Below are positions 19,722-30,951 of a stretch of DNA of 64,000 bases, piece after piece. Below the pieces are notes generated by a model. That model was not told the DNA's origin, ran no database searches, and worked only from the letters and a program-made list of their open reading frames with translations. The stretch is from Piezodorus guildinii (Eukaryota; Arthropoda; Insecta; Hemiptera; Pentatomidae): positions 34,780,614 through 34,844,613 of the forward strand of contig CM041292.1 in assembly GCA_023052935.1 (NCBI GenBank). The letters are read 5' to 3'. Each line of letters opens with the position of its first letter. The first letter of the stretch is position 1. The position numbers and the translations under genes are program-made.

Positions 19722-20326
19722 ATTACTTTCACTTGAAACGAAATATGTAGTAAGGGAAATAATTGCAATGGTGAAAATTTTTGAATAGGTTTTCAACAGA
19801 AATAAACGTTTTATGATCCCCTGAGTCCAAATAACCAAGTCGCAAGAGAAGCTCACTTAGTGTGTGTGTGTGAGCGCGCGCGCGCGTGTGTTTGTGTGTG
19901 AGTGTTGCCCTATCCACGGTAAGTCTAACACGTAAACGAATAATCGTGAGAAACTAAAATTTCATTTCTAAGACAACTATACACCCAAGATGTTACTGAA
20001 ACTTTTTCATCAAAATCAGCTAACCAGAACAGGTTTTTAATTTTTTTTTTTCGTTTTCGAACATAAGAATAGGAAAATATATGTATAATATATTGTTGGA
20101 TAGCTAAATATTAGAATTGTGGAAGGTAATCTTAACTGAATATAGCAGAAACTTGATTATTGTAAATAAGAATTTTAATTGTTGTATTATTTAATAAGAA
20201 ACATATGTTTCAAACGGAACTGGATGCGATATTAAACCTTTTCTTCAAATCTAAAGTTTATATCATAGTTCTTTAATTGATTTTAGTAACTGAGATAAGT
20301 GAAAGTCGTGTGTTATTCTACTTAGT
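19722..20326 (-). mobile_element. HINE-like copy 4, internally deleted
   Basis: The ends are present: TTACTTTCACTTGAAACG at the left and GATAAGTGAAAGTCGTGTGT at the right. Blocks TTTATGATCCCCTGAGTCCA and AACCAAGTCGC lie between. About 300 bases of the interior are missing relative to copy 2. The TG tract has become a mixed TG/CG run at 19859-19902. Confidence 0.65.
19859..19902 (+). repeat. Alternating TG/CG microsatellite
   Basis: TG repeats, then GAGCGCGCGCGCGCG, then TG again. It occupies the place where other HINE-like copies have a plain TG run. Confidence 0.85.
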
Positions 20327-20539
20327 TTTTTTTTTAAAAGGCTTATCCCTTACAATAAGATTATCCTCTGTTCTTTTAAGATTGTACTTTTCTGAAACAA
20401 TTAAATTTACTCATTATTACTCCTCAGTGTTTATTTTTTCATAGTATGCCTAATACATCAGGTAATTGAAGGCATTATTGTTTATTTACATATTCCAGTG
20501 ATTAAATTGTTTTGTGTAATAAATTTGGATCAAAAACAA

Positions 20540-21595
20540 ACATATATAAGAACCGCTCTCTCTTCCTTCAAAGACGAGAATACCTCCCAAAAAGGGAATT
20601 CCACCCCTCTTCTCTCCCAAAAATGTTCATTATTGTTTTTTAATCAAAAACTCAATAATTATAAAAGAAAAAACGAAATACAATTGAAATTGAATCTCGC
20701 TTATTTAATACGCTTGTAATTCGTTATTTTCGAAATAAAAAAAAAAAAATCATTATCGTTTTTAACCAAAAAACCGCTATAATAATTTAAAATAGAAAAA
20801 AGAAAAAAAAATTGAAAGTTCATTTCTATTTACGCTTGTAATAACGTTTTATTTTTAAAAGATAGGAAAATAATTTATTTATTGCTTTTTACATGATTAT
20901 ATAAAAGAATAAAAGAAAGAGAAAAAATGGATATTTTTTCACATGAATACGCTTATAACTCTGTTCTGTAATCTTTATAGATTCAGTAAAGCGCGACGTA
21001 AATTAAAAAAAAAAAAAATAATAATTCATATGTATAATTAAGTAACAGATTATAATAGATGTAATTACATAAAAAATTAGTTATTATTGAAGATAGAGAA
21101 AAATCGAAAAAAAAATTCGTGATGAAGACAACGCGATGAACAAAGTGCAAAAAGAAATTAAAATAAAAAAAAACCTTATATGGTCAGGCCACAACTTATT
21201 AGAGATGTCATTTCCTAATAACTCTGTTATTATTGATGGTAAAGATAAAATGTAAGGTTTTCTGGAATCAGGAAATTTATTTGATTTTGAATGAAAATCG
21301 AAAGAAAAGAAAATGAAATAGAAACGCATTCCTGTATAAATGCTTTTGGATTATTATTTTCAATAATCGAACATTTTATCGAAAAAAAAATTACCCTGCT
21401 CAAAATTGAGAGCTTACGTTTCAAGATGCGTATAATCCGAATAACGAATAAATAAAAAATCTTTTCTTCTAATAAATAAATGAATAAATACCAAAAATAC
21501 TTAATTGCCTATCAACAGCTATATAAACAGTTATACTCTAATATGTTATTTGGAAATAATAAACCATTGTGTAATAATTTGCAGCGTTTTTAATT
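20540..21595 (-). repeat. Diverged tandem array, minus orientation
   Basis: Units of roughly 100-180 bp share the core (plus-strand view) TACGCTTATAACTCTGTTAT preceded by AAAATTGAAATT and followed by TTCGAAGATAGAGAAAAAT, each copy diverged. Examples sit near 20700, 20840, 20950, 21080, 21215 and 21425. The right end (21480-21595) is the complement of 50533-50620: AACACAATGGTTTATCATTT-like and TATAGGCAATTAAATATT. The array at 50.6-51.4 kb is the same family in the other orientation. Confidence 0.6.
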
Positions 21596-21995
21596 TATTT
21601 TATTTAATATGTCTGAAATTGATTTTAACTACATAGTAAATTAAAAGTTGTTGTGCAACAGATTTTTTTTTAATACAGATCGAAAAGGGGTGGCACTTTC
21701 TAAATATGATTTAAAAATGGATAGTAAAAATGAGTGTGAGAGTTCTTAATTTTTATTTATATTTTAAACAAGAATCAGTAATTCTGTGATTAGTTGTAAA
21801 TTTCATTTTGCTCTGTTTTAGAATGGAATATTATAAAATTTTTCGGTTTTTAACGCTGTATTTGCATTTTGTTACCTATTTCACTAAAAGACTAAGGAAA
21901 AGGAAAATTATGCGATTAACTCCTTAAAAGCTTGCAATGCAACATTATATGTTTGTATAGAATACGTTTTATATGGTATAAAGAAGTATAAAAAA

Positions 21996-22861
21996 ACTGG
22001 TGCGGGCAACACACGACTTTCACTTACCTCCATTTTTAAAATTAATGAAAGGATTTTCTGATACAGTTAAAGATTAAAATACGTGAAACCATTAAAGAAA
22101 TAATTAAATTGAATTTCTATAGAAACATGTGTTTTATTAAAAAAATCTATTATATTATTACTAAAATTAATCAGATTTAACGGCTTTTCATCACTTTATA
22201 ACTGTTCAGTTTTCATTAATAATATTATTCTTAAAGCTTTAGCATTCCAACGGTATATTATACGTGTATATTACTATTGCTATGTTCGAAATAAAAAAAT
22301 TGCATTAAAAATATTTTTTTCAGTTTTCTCCTTTAGTTGAGTATCGAATTCATTCAATTATATATTTACAGTTTTTTCTTCAGTGGTAACAAAATAATAT
22401 ATTTATTGTTACCAAATCTACAAAATTAAAGGTACTTTACAGAAAAAGAATGTAAAATATCGGCATTTAAGCCCTGTCAGATCATTTTAATCAGTGAATG
22501 AAAACTACACGATATTAAAGCCCATTAAATTCTACATTGATATAGCGAGTTTAATCAAAATCGTCGGAACCGTTTCGAGAAAATCGAAAAAAGGTGCAAA
22601 ATAACATGCAAAGTGGATCTTCTGGCAAGCTCAATTAATGAAAAAGGTTTTGTAACGTCTCGAGCGCATATTTGTCTTAAATATGAAATTGCAGTTTCTT
22701 AGGACTTACCGGGGTTACCGAACACACACACACACACAGACCTTTTTGCGGGACTTGGTTTTTGAGCAGGACCCTAAAACGTGTATTTCCGTTGAAAACT
22801 GGAATTCGAAAATTTTCACGATCGCAATACTTCCCCTTACTATATATAGTAAGTGAAAGTA
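21996..22861 (+). mobile_element. HINE-like copy 5, complete
   Basis: It starts ACTGGTGCGGGCAACACACG (T lost at the first base), with ACTTTCACTTAC 20 nt in. It ends CTTACTATATATAGTAAG then TGAAAGT. A CA microsatellite at 22725-22738 corresponds to the TG run of other copies. It is preceded by a run of A. Confidence 0.75.
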
Positions 22862-22864
22862 AAA

Positions 22865-23830
22865 AAGAAGTCATAAATCGGTTCGAGGTCCACTATTTTC
22901 TGAATCACATAACTTTGATTCATATAACGAATAGTTATATAACTCCAGGTCATATATATTTAATAGAGATTAAACGCAATACGATTAGATTTAGGAGCTA
23001 TGGACATTGAATCGCATAGACAGAGCGTTATCCAATAGCGATGACAGAGGTGGGGAAGATAGGGCACGAAGCTATCTGCAGTTTTTTTTCGGTTGCAGAG
23101 ACTACAATGGAGAGAACCCTTAGAGGTGGGGAATCAGCTTCCATCTTTAGATAAAAGCCAGTTTAAGCGGAACATAAAAAAAATCTGCGTCCATTGTCAG
23201 TTCTGTCTGTCTCATCGGATCACTCTCCTCGCCCCTCTTTCATTCTACGGTCAACCCCCTCTTTTTTTTTTCCGGAATGGCCTCCAATTATTTTAAACAA
23301 TAGCGATCAGATTCTGATAATAAAGTTTATTTTGCCGTTTATTTTAAATTATTAGCAGAGTTTGTTCTATTCTATCTACATCACAGTTGATCTGTTGAAT
23401 GAATGAAGTTATCACAGAAAAAAACAAAACAATCAAGTTTCAGTCATATTACTTTTTTATTTAAATTTATATCTTGAACTTTACAAATGTCAAGTATATA
23501 AATGAAGTAAATAGAAAAAAAATCAAACAATGGCATGATATGCATGTAGAGAAACCACCCATTGACACTCCAGAACGTTTACACTAAAAATTATTCTAAA
23601 CCAGAATATCTCACGACCATCTTCTCTCAAGACGCCTTGAAGGGTTATGAGACATTGAATAGAAAACCATGATTGAAATTAATAGGTTAGAATGGAAATG
23701 GAGTTTGTCAAAAAATATTCATACCTTATTTTAGGCCTAATCACCAACATATTTAACATTAAGGTCATTATGAGTTAGTTTATTCCTGACATATACGTAA
23801 ATAAGCTATCGTAAATGATGACGAAATGTC
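22865..23830. other. No recognised gene
   Basis: Contains a short G+C-richer patch (23030-23270) with an open frame of 67 codons at 23093 on the plus strand that has no recognisable domain. I see nothing else. Confidence 0.35.
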
Positions 23831-23965
23831 GAAGTATTTGTCACTTATATTAACAAAACTTAGGACTATCTGCTGGGTTTGACGTTGGACACGTAAATGA
23901 GCTTTTTGGAGATCAGTGGAAGGCATAAACGCTTGTCTTGAAATTAATTAATTAGCCAAAAATGA
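23830..23965 (-). mobile_element. Short Jockey-like LINE fragment
   Basis: The complement has AGACAAGCGTTTATGCCTTC, ACTGATCTCC and AAAGCTCATTTACGTG, matching the region before the ELWGSTKPSN block in the other tails. Too short for more. Confidence 0.35.
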
Positions 23966-24029
23966 TTTTTTTTTTTATTTAGAAGTGGTATGTCCTTATA
24001 TGTAGGTACCATATATATTATAAGCAATG

Positions 24030-24165
24030 AACTTCTTTGATGAGCGCTACAGTCCTTGTAGGACCTGTGCTTCTGCTACCACTATTCTCCAATCCTTGCG
24101 TTCCACAGCAGCTAGATTCCTCCAAATTCTGATCTTCAGCTTCTTTTAGTCTTGTTCAGATCGTC
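24030..24165 (-). mobile_element. LINE 3' coding end (degraded)
   Basis: The minus-strand frame reads IWRNLAAVERKDWRIVVAEA then QVLQGL-stop. This is the common C-terminal signature of LINE polyproteins (dRxxWRxxVxxAxxxxGL). Upstream on the same strand are stops and poly(T) at 24168-24181. Confidence 0.45.
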
Positions 24166-24199
24166 TTTTTTTTTTTTTTTTCTCTTTTTCCTTCTTCCT

Positions 24200-24960
24200 G
24201 GCCATATCTAATATACGGTTTGAGGAAGCAGTGGGCTAGTGCGCTAGGGGTACGCATGCCACTGCTCCCAAAAATCAACCTTTTTCTTTCAGTTTCTTAC
24301 TATACAAAAATTTATGAAATTAAAATTATGGAACAATTGTTAATTTTTAAGGTTATGAGGTGCAGAACGTGCAAGGATGTGCACTTTAGAGCAGTATCTT
24401 AACCGCTACTGAGGTGCACCTTACTGATCCCAACCTTACCCATTTCGTGACCAGCCCTAATGGAGATCTGGGTCCGTCCAAATGTTGTACAGCCTTTTTA
24501 GTTCGTCCGAATTCATCGCTCGTCCAGCAGTCCTGGACTTAAGAGCCCTCTACTTTTTCGCCATCTCCTGCCTCCGCACGCTCGCCGGCCAGTTGGGCTC
24601 TTCCTAGAGTAAAGTGTGAAGGACCCACCCTCTTCTTCCACGCATAGACGAATTCCTTGAAGAAGCAGTAGTTATCCTCCTCTGACAGGTGTGGAAGGTC
24701 CATCTAAGGCGAGATCAACAACTTGACACGGTCCACTCCATGGCATTACACCACAACACCGTATGTTCTGCTGCATCCGAGCCTCCGCGGGTAGAGCTCA
24801 AGTGTTCTACATCCAATCGTTGAACCAGCTCTGTCTGGGTCTAACTCTTTCTTTTTCCTTTGGTGTTCTATTCATCGATGGTCGATATATTAAGTTTTCC
24901 TTAAAGCTGTTAATCTGGTATTTTCTTTCAACAAAGCCCGCAGAACATAGCCATTAAGAG
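24200..24960. other. G+C-richer stretch, probably an old retroelement body
   Basis: The minus strand at 24420-24720 has fragments of open frame (SEEDNYCFFKEFVYAWKK, then GRAQLAGERAEAGDGE) with stops. It lies directly upstream, on that strand, of the LINE end at 24030-24165, so it may be the same element. The family is not recognised. Confidence 0.3.
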
Positions 24961-24964
24961 ATTA

Positions 24965-26100
24965 AGTTCTTCCACTACCTTCTTTGTCTTCAAGGCTGAA
25001 TTACATTCGATTTAGAGTTCGTAAAACCAACTGATACAAATGTCACGCTTTTTTATCTTATTAATGACTGAATTATCTCTAAGCAGCGAATACTATAGTG
25101 ATAAAAAAAAAAGTATTGATTAGAAGATCATTGATAAGAATTGAATTCATTCAAATTAATAATCTAGTTAACATGATTTTTTTTTTTTTTTTATAGAGGG
25201 GTATTACAGAGAAAATCCAAAACACCTGCATTACTTAGTGGTCAACCCAATATATTACTATTATGATAAATAAATTAATCTTGTTTTGAAATTCAGACTA
25301 GTAAAAACAGTATAACTTACCAATTAACATCTCATCGGTTATGAGACCTGTTTTCGTTGGATTGTACGATACATACTTTTTTTTGGCAAAACCTAATTAA
25401 AAATTTAATTTTTTTTAAATTATAAAAAGAATGGACAGTGCAATAGTCTGTGTCAGCAGTTTGTTTATAGATTTAATTATCGAGAAATCCCAACGATCCA
25501 TCTCATATCTGGGGTCATGCCCCATTCTTAATTAATAATCTTTATCAGATCTAAATGGAAATCAATCGACCTTTGAGAGATCGCTGTGGGCATGGCAACC
25601 TTCTCGTTCAATCTGTTTTTTTCAACTATTGAATCAGATGTATAATTATCGCAAGATTGGCTAAATACCGATGAGTATCAGATAAAAAGTTAACTGTATG
25701 TAATATTGTAGGTTTTTTAGTGTTATATTTCATTCTTATTATTTCTTTAAGAAAAAGTAATAAGAACACAGACATACACAACTGAAATCAATAATAATTA
25801 CGTCTGCTTATAATCGTTATAAAAGAAAATTAAATGTTTTTTAATAATACAAGTTTCTTTTTTGCCTGGAATGTTTTATCATACCCAGCTATATGTCATG
25901 ATGTATTCTTTTTTTTTTAACTTGTTCTTTCAGGAAAATTAAAATCTGCCAACTTCTGGGGCAATAAGTATTATATTTATAATAATTCATTTATCCCAAA
26001 CGTACAAAATAAACTAAAATAAAATAAATAATTACAAGAAGAATTTAATAAAGATTAAATAAATAAGAAAAAATTGGCCACTTATTTGCCTATATACAAT
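24965..26100. other. No recognised gene; short palindromes near 25510 and 25600
   Basis: Mostly A+T-rich. A less A+T-rich patch (25480-25640) contains GGGGTCATGCCCC and GGGCATGGCAACC. No coding sequence was recognised. Confidence 0.35.
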
Positions 26101-26109
26101 ATTTACACA

Positions 26110-26660
26110 CTTCCTTTGGGATCTGCGGATTACACCCCGAGACTCACTAGTGGGTGTCGAGGAATAATGCCATGAGATCCCAGCGCCTTTCAATCAGCCG
26201 CGTCGCTAGTCTAGAGAGCCAATGGAGGCTGAGCGAGTGCGTTGCACTAAAATGGCATAGTTACAATAAATCTCTGGGCAACTAAGAGGAGGATGCCATT
26301 CTCGACATCAACAACTTACACGAACAAATATCGTACAAAATGTAAGACTGAGGACAAACCACGGGTGCACAAACAAATATCTTGCGCTAATGAGGATAAA
26401 AAAAAATGTAACATGTGAAGTCTGCACTTGCTTTTCAGATGCAAAAAATATGAGAGAGAACGCGACTATACACCGGAGGAAGAGACTGCATTTTTAAAAA
26501 ACATAGACACAGTGAATGTCAAGAAACTGAATATAATCTGTAAAAAATATACAAACTGTAAAATTTAGGTTAAGTAAATGCTGTCAATAGTTCTTGTTCA
26601 TATTGACTAAATAGGATTTAATACCTAATATTAAGGGTCAAATAAATAAATGCTTTGGCT
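26110..26660 (+). mobile_element. LINE 3' fragment with Cys-containing tail
   Basis: The plus strand reads VTCEVCTC, then in a shifted frame KYERERDYTPEEETAFLKNI and CKKYTNCKI-stop. The DNA around GTGAAGTCTGCACTTGC and AGAGAGAACGCGACTATA matches the complement of 4730-4800, so both belong to one RNase-H-bearing LINE family. Multiple stops. A short 3' untranslated region ends near 26660 with no poly(A). Confidence 0.55.
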
Positions 26661-26699
26661 GATTTATAGGTGTTTTCTTCCTAAGCACCATAATTTATC

Positions 26700-26958
26700 G
26701 TTTAAAAGCGAAATATTTTAGAAAAATGTAATCTTAAACACAAATTTGTGGAAAGTAATGTATAGTGTCAAATAGGGCGTGAACTTCATGGTTATCTTGC
26801 ATGATAATTTTATACTGTTAAATTATTTATTCTAAAAAAAAGTTTCCAACGAGACTCAATATAAATCTTTAAACTCTTTTCTCCGTTATTTAATTGTTCT
26901 TAAATTAATTTCAACAACCGAGGAAAGTGAAAATCGAGCGTTGTCCGCACTCATATTA
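26700..26958 (-). mobile_element. HINE-like copy 6, 5'-end fragment
   Basis: The right side ends CCGAGGAAAGTGAAAATCGA then GCGTTGTCCGCACTCAT, the degraded 5' terminus. The left part follows the family blocks (TAGAAAAATGTAATCTTAAA, TTTCTCCGTTATTTAATTG) loosely. Confidence 0.45.
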
Positions 26959-26959
26959 T

Positions 26960-27750
26960 CAGAAGTTTTGTTGAAAATAGCCCTCTAAGTAGTTTCTCAC
27001 TTGTTTAACTTAAAGATTGTATTATTCAATTAGTTGAGACTAGACTAATTGAGGAGATGGTATCGCCATTGACTGGGTTTCCCCCTGATTGGGGCGAGAG
27101 GAGGAGCAATTTGGCGGAGTGTAGATGTTAAGTATTAATAAAGGAAGGAGGGGCGGCAACAGGTGCAGCGTCTCTATCTCTCTCCACTTTATTTATCTAT
27201 TCTCTCCAACGGGTATATATTCCTTTTCTTTTTCTTTTTTTTTTTTTTTTTTTTACTCTCTGTTTTTCTTATTTTGGAGTTTTGTTATTGTCATAAAAGA
27301 CACACTTTCACAAAGAAAATGTAAGAAAAGACACTTTATCAATGAGAATTTCCTTTAAGTATCTTAAATAAAATATTCAACTTCAAAATCACTATACAAG
27401 AGGAGTGAGTATAAATTTATTATTATATTCTAATCAGAACACTCTCTTATCATTAATATATATTATTTATCATCAATTATACATATTTACGTTTCAAGGT
27501 CTTATCACCTCAACTTCAGTATAACGTATTAAAAATTAATAACAGTAACAAAACATTGAAATTATGTTTAGATAAAATTGTAACATTTAAACAACAGTTA
27601 TATAACTTTTTTATGTATATCCTAAATCTGATTTCAAATTATACGTACTTATTAAATAACTTACCTTCCATATTTCATTGTAGGTCATATTAATATTAAT
27701 TTTATTTATTTTTTTTTATTACAATTAAAAGTTGTTTGAATGACTAATTG
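26960..27750. other. No recognised gene; G+C-richer patch and poly(T)
   Basis: A patch at 27040-27180 (ending in CTCTATCTCTCTCCAC) is richer in G+C, followed by a T run at 27236-27255. The rest is A+T-rich. Confidence 0.35.
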
Positions 27751-27751
27751 T

Positions 27752-28200
27752 ATTGTTAGGTTCCTTTAATTAAAATGATCAATTTTATTCAACTCATTTT
27801 AGTTTCTTATTTTTTTCTCCCTACGTTTAGAGGAGGAGGAAATAAAACAATATATGTGTATATATTGGTTTTGATATATACATTAAGTTAAGAGTGAGGG
27901 AATACATTTCTTTAATCCAGTGAATGATAGCAACCAGGACACGGCTGGTCAGCCTGTAATAGTTTTATTTTTATTTCATTAAATTATGACAAAATATATA
28001 GTTATATGAGTGCATGATAGAATAGTAAATTGCTTTATAATAATGTAAAAAATAATGTTGTTTATCTTTTAGTTTTTAAATAAATGATTTTTGTAGATCC
28101 CTTGAAAATGGCAAAAGGCCGAAACGTAGGGAGAAAAAAATATGAAAACAAAATGAGTTGAATGAAATGGATCATTTTAATTAAAGGAACCTAACAATTA
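27752..28200 (+). mobile_element. Foldback element with hammerhead-like core
   Basis: The left arm (27752-27829) and right arm (28121-28200) are about 78-bp inverted repeats. The left contains TTGTTAGGTTCCTTTAATTA and CTCCCTACGTTT. The right contains AAACGTAGGGAGAAAAAAA and TTAATTAAAGGAACCTAACA. Directly inside the right arm is CTTGAAAATGGC, then AAAA, then GGCCGAAACGTAGGG (28101-28130): a degenerate CTGATGA box, a GGC/GCC stem and GAAAC. That is the layout of minimal hammerhead ribozymes in Penelope-like elements. The 290-bp interior is non-coding. Confidence 0.55.
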
Positions 28201-28254
28201 AATTTTTGTTTCTTGTTTTTTTTACAATTGTCATTCTTATAATAAGATTACTTT

Positions 28255-28923
28255 ATTACTTTCACTTACCAATAAATATATGATATATATAGTAAGGGAA
28301 AGTATTGCGATCGTGAAAATTTTTTAATTCTAGTTTTCAGCGGAAGTACACGATTTAGGGCCCCCCCGAGTTCAAATAACCAAGTCACGAAAACAGGCTG
28401 TGTGTGAGTGTTACGATTTTGATTAAACTCACCATATCGATGTAAAATTTAATTAGCTTTAACATGATGTAGGTTTCATTTAGATTGAAATAGTCTAAAA
28501 TTGCTTAAATACCGATAATTTTAAGCAATTTAAGCCAATATTTTTCTTCATCTTAATTAACTTTAATTTTATAGATTTACCCATATCTTCTTATTAGGAT
28601 TGATAGAAAACGGCTAAATGTAAAAGTTGAACGAATTTGATAATTAACTAAAGATAAAGGAGCGAAAATATTTATTTTCTGTAATTTTTGGTTTATTGGT
28701 TTTTGGTTAAGATTTTAGAAAAAATATTATTTTTTATACAAAGTTGTAAAGGCAACGTAAGGTGACAAAAAGGCATATAGTTATAATCTAAATCATATGT
28801 TTGCGGCGAAACTGAAAAAAAAAAAAAAATTTATTTAAATTAACTTCAGAATTTAATTGGATAGTTCCTTAAATGATTTTAACAGCCGGAGTAAGTGAAA
28901 GTCGTATGTTGCCTTCGCCATAA
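28255..28923 (-). mobile_element. HINE-like copy 7
   Basis: The left end has TTACTTTCACTTACCAATAA and TATATATAGTAAGGGAAAGT. The right end has GGAGTAAGTGAAAGTCGTAT then GTTGCCTTCGCCATAA. About 200 bases of the interior are deleted after GGCTGTGTGTGAGTGTTAC. Confidence 0.7.
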
Positions 28924-28962
28924 TTTTTTTTTTAAATATATCTATTAATATTATGCCTATTA

Positions 28963-29175
28963 TTACTTTCACTTACCTATACCTATATGAAATAAAGTAT
29001 GGCGATCGTGAAAATTTTCGAATTCCAGTTTTCGTCGGAAATACACGTTTTAGTCCTAGTTAATTACTATGAATCGAAAAAATATCAGTATGTGTGTAGG
29101 TGCTAAGTCCTGCAAAAAACGAAAAGTCATACGAAAATGATATTATTTACAGCAACTTTTCACAATCGGCTAATC
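28963..29175 (-). mobile_element. HINE-like copy 8, 3'-end fragment
   Basis: TTACTTTCACTTACCTATAC, then GGCGATCGTGAAAATTTTCG, CAGTTTTCGTCGGAAATACA. It is cut near 29175 and joined to a Jockey-like LINE tail. Confidence 0.65.
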
Positions 29176-30290
29176 AGACGCTCCAACCTTCACTTATCTC
29201 ATTAAATGGTCATTTATCACCATCATAAGCCTATTGGATTATGGATTACTTTGGGAAGTTACAAATCATTAAGAGAGTTTTCCAATTTGTAGAAATATTT
29301 AACCATGTACTGTTTTGCTAACGTTTTGAACTACTAATGGGTCAAAACGTTGGAAAAACAATTAATTGTTAAGTAATATGTCATTTTTTTCATAACTTTA
29401 CCACCATCTGGACTATTCTCCTCCTTATAAAAATACGTCCATCAGTCTGCATATTTTTAATTTGGTAGAAAAAATATTTTCCGAATTCTACCAGTGCCAG
29501 GAAATATATGACGTTTTGAATACAGCAGTCATCATTCACAATCATTGTCTATGTTGAGAGTTTTTCACATATAGTATTTTGTTTCTAATTCTTATTTTTA
29601 CTTACGGAGTAAAGCTTTAGGGCTCTACTAAACCATCAAATTCTTCCCGCATCCAATCCTTACAATCCAAAATCCTTCGTAAAATCCTCAACGCTCCTTA
29701 CTTTGTCACGAATAGACTTATCCATAAAGACCTTAAAGTTCCCTTTGTTACTGATTTGGCCCGGACCAGATATCAATCCTTTCATGACAAACTCCATTCG
29801 CACTCTAACCCACTAGTTTCAATCCTTTCTTACTCTTCAATTCCGGATAATCCTCCGAGGCGCCTGAAAAGGAAATGGCCCGGGACCTTCTAATTTAGAA
29901 TATTTTTAGAGTGCTTCTAATGGGAAGCTTCTCTACATGTATATCATATCATTGTATTATATAATACATCACATTACTCGAGTATTTTGTTATTACATTT
30001 GTTTGTTATTATTAAGTCACTTATCTAATGGCTAATCGACGATGCTACAGTGGATCTAATTTTGCCTATCAGGTTATAGGATAGGATCTTAACGAGTACT
30101 GACATCGCACAGGCTCGGACACCTTAACGTCCCTCCGAAGGCGGCGTACTAGATTTTATCCATAAAAATCCTAGACCACTGCGTTTGAACCGTGACCTTT
30201 GATGGGAGCTGTGTTAATACAGTTGTAAATGCCAATAAAATGATAAAAAAAAAAAATAAATAAAATAAAAATAAAATAAAATAAAATTCT
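29176..30290 (+). mobile_element. Jockey-like LINE 3' end, interrupted by a SINE
   Basis: A plus-strand frame with a few stops reads LRALLNHQILPASNPYNPKS-like sequence, then KILRKILNAPYFVTN, LIHKDLKVPFVTDLA, RTRYQSFHDKLHSHSNPLV and PDNPPRRLKRKWPGTF. This is the C-terminal part of Jockey-clade reverse transcriptase proteins. The element is 5' truncated, as expected of LINEs. A family 1 SINE (about 30003-30215) lies in its 3' untranslated part, which resumes as AATACAGTTGTAAATGCCAA and ends in an A-rich (TAAAA)n tail near 30290. Confidence 0.7.
30003..30215 (-). repeat. SINE family 1 inserted in the Jockey-like tail
   Basis: The complement has GTCACGGTTCAAACGCAGTG as B-box region, then GGATTTTTATGGATAAAATC, CGGAGGGACGTTAAGGTGTC, CTGTGCGATGTCAGTACTCG. 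The A-box side is degraded. The left end is TAAG/AATAA-rich. Confidence 0.7.
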
Positions 30291-30299
30291 TATTTTTCA

Positions 30300-30950
30300 A
30301 AAGACTGAATTTTGGGTAATTCTGTGATTTATCTTTTTCATAGACGCAATGCACACTGATTACAGGAACTTTAAAAGATCCCAAACTGTATGATATGTGA
30401 ATTAATATTAAAGTATGCATCATTAACTGATGCTGCCTTTGATATTATTTTTTACTTGTAATATTTATAAAACCTATCTTTTTTTTTTCAGGTAAGAGAT
30501 GAGATTTCTTTCCGCTAAATATGTGATGGTGAGTTACATGATTAAACATACTATTTTTATTCTAATATAGCCAACTAAATATAAATCAACACAACTATTT
30601 AGTGATATTTTTTTTTTAACTGTTGAAATCGAAATCATCATTCGGTTTGTTATGATGAATGTTTTCATTTTAAAGTGGCACTCTTCAGCTATGTCCAGCG
30701 TTTTACTGTTATATAGATAGCATTTCTTATCTCGAGAACCTCATAATTAAAGATAGAAAATCAGATTAAACCACTTGTTACAAAACTCAATAAAATAACT
30801 GTTATATGAATTATTAAATTATCTTAAATATTGATTAAAATGGAACTGTGTTAATTATAATAAAAATAAAACAATATACGTTTTTTAAAGAAAATTGAAA
30901 TTTTCTAAAATTATTAGTAATATGGGCAATGCATTAGTAAGTAAAAATAA
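30300..30950. other. No recognised gene
   Basis: A+T-rich, with TTTTTTTTTTCAG at 30480-30491 that resembles a 3' splice site but has no coding frame after it. Confidence 0.35.
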
Positions 30951-30951
30951 A

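Noticed and set aside
30480..30530. Host exon after TTTTTTTTTTCAG
   Set aside because: No open frame or conservation signal follows; poly(T) followed by CAG is common in this composition.
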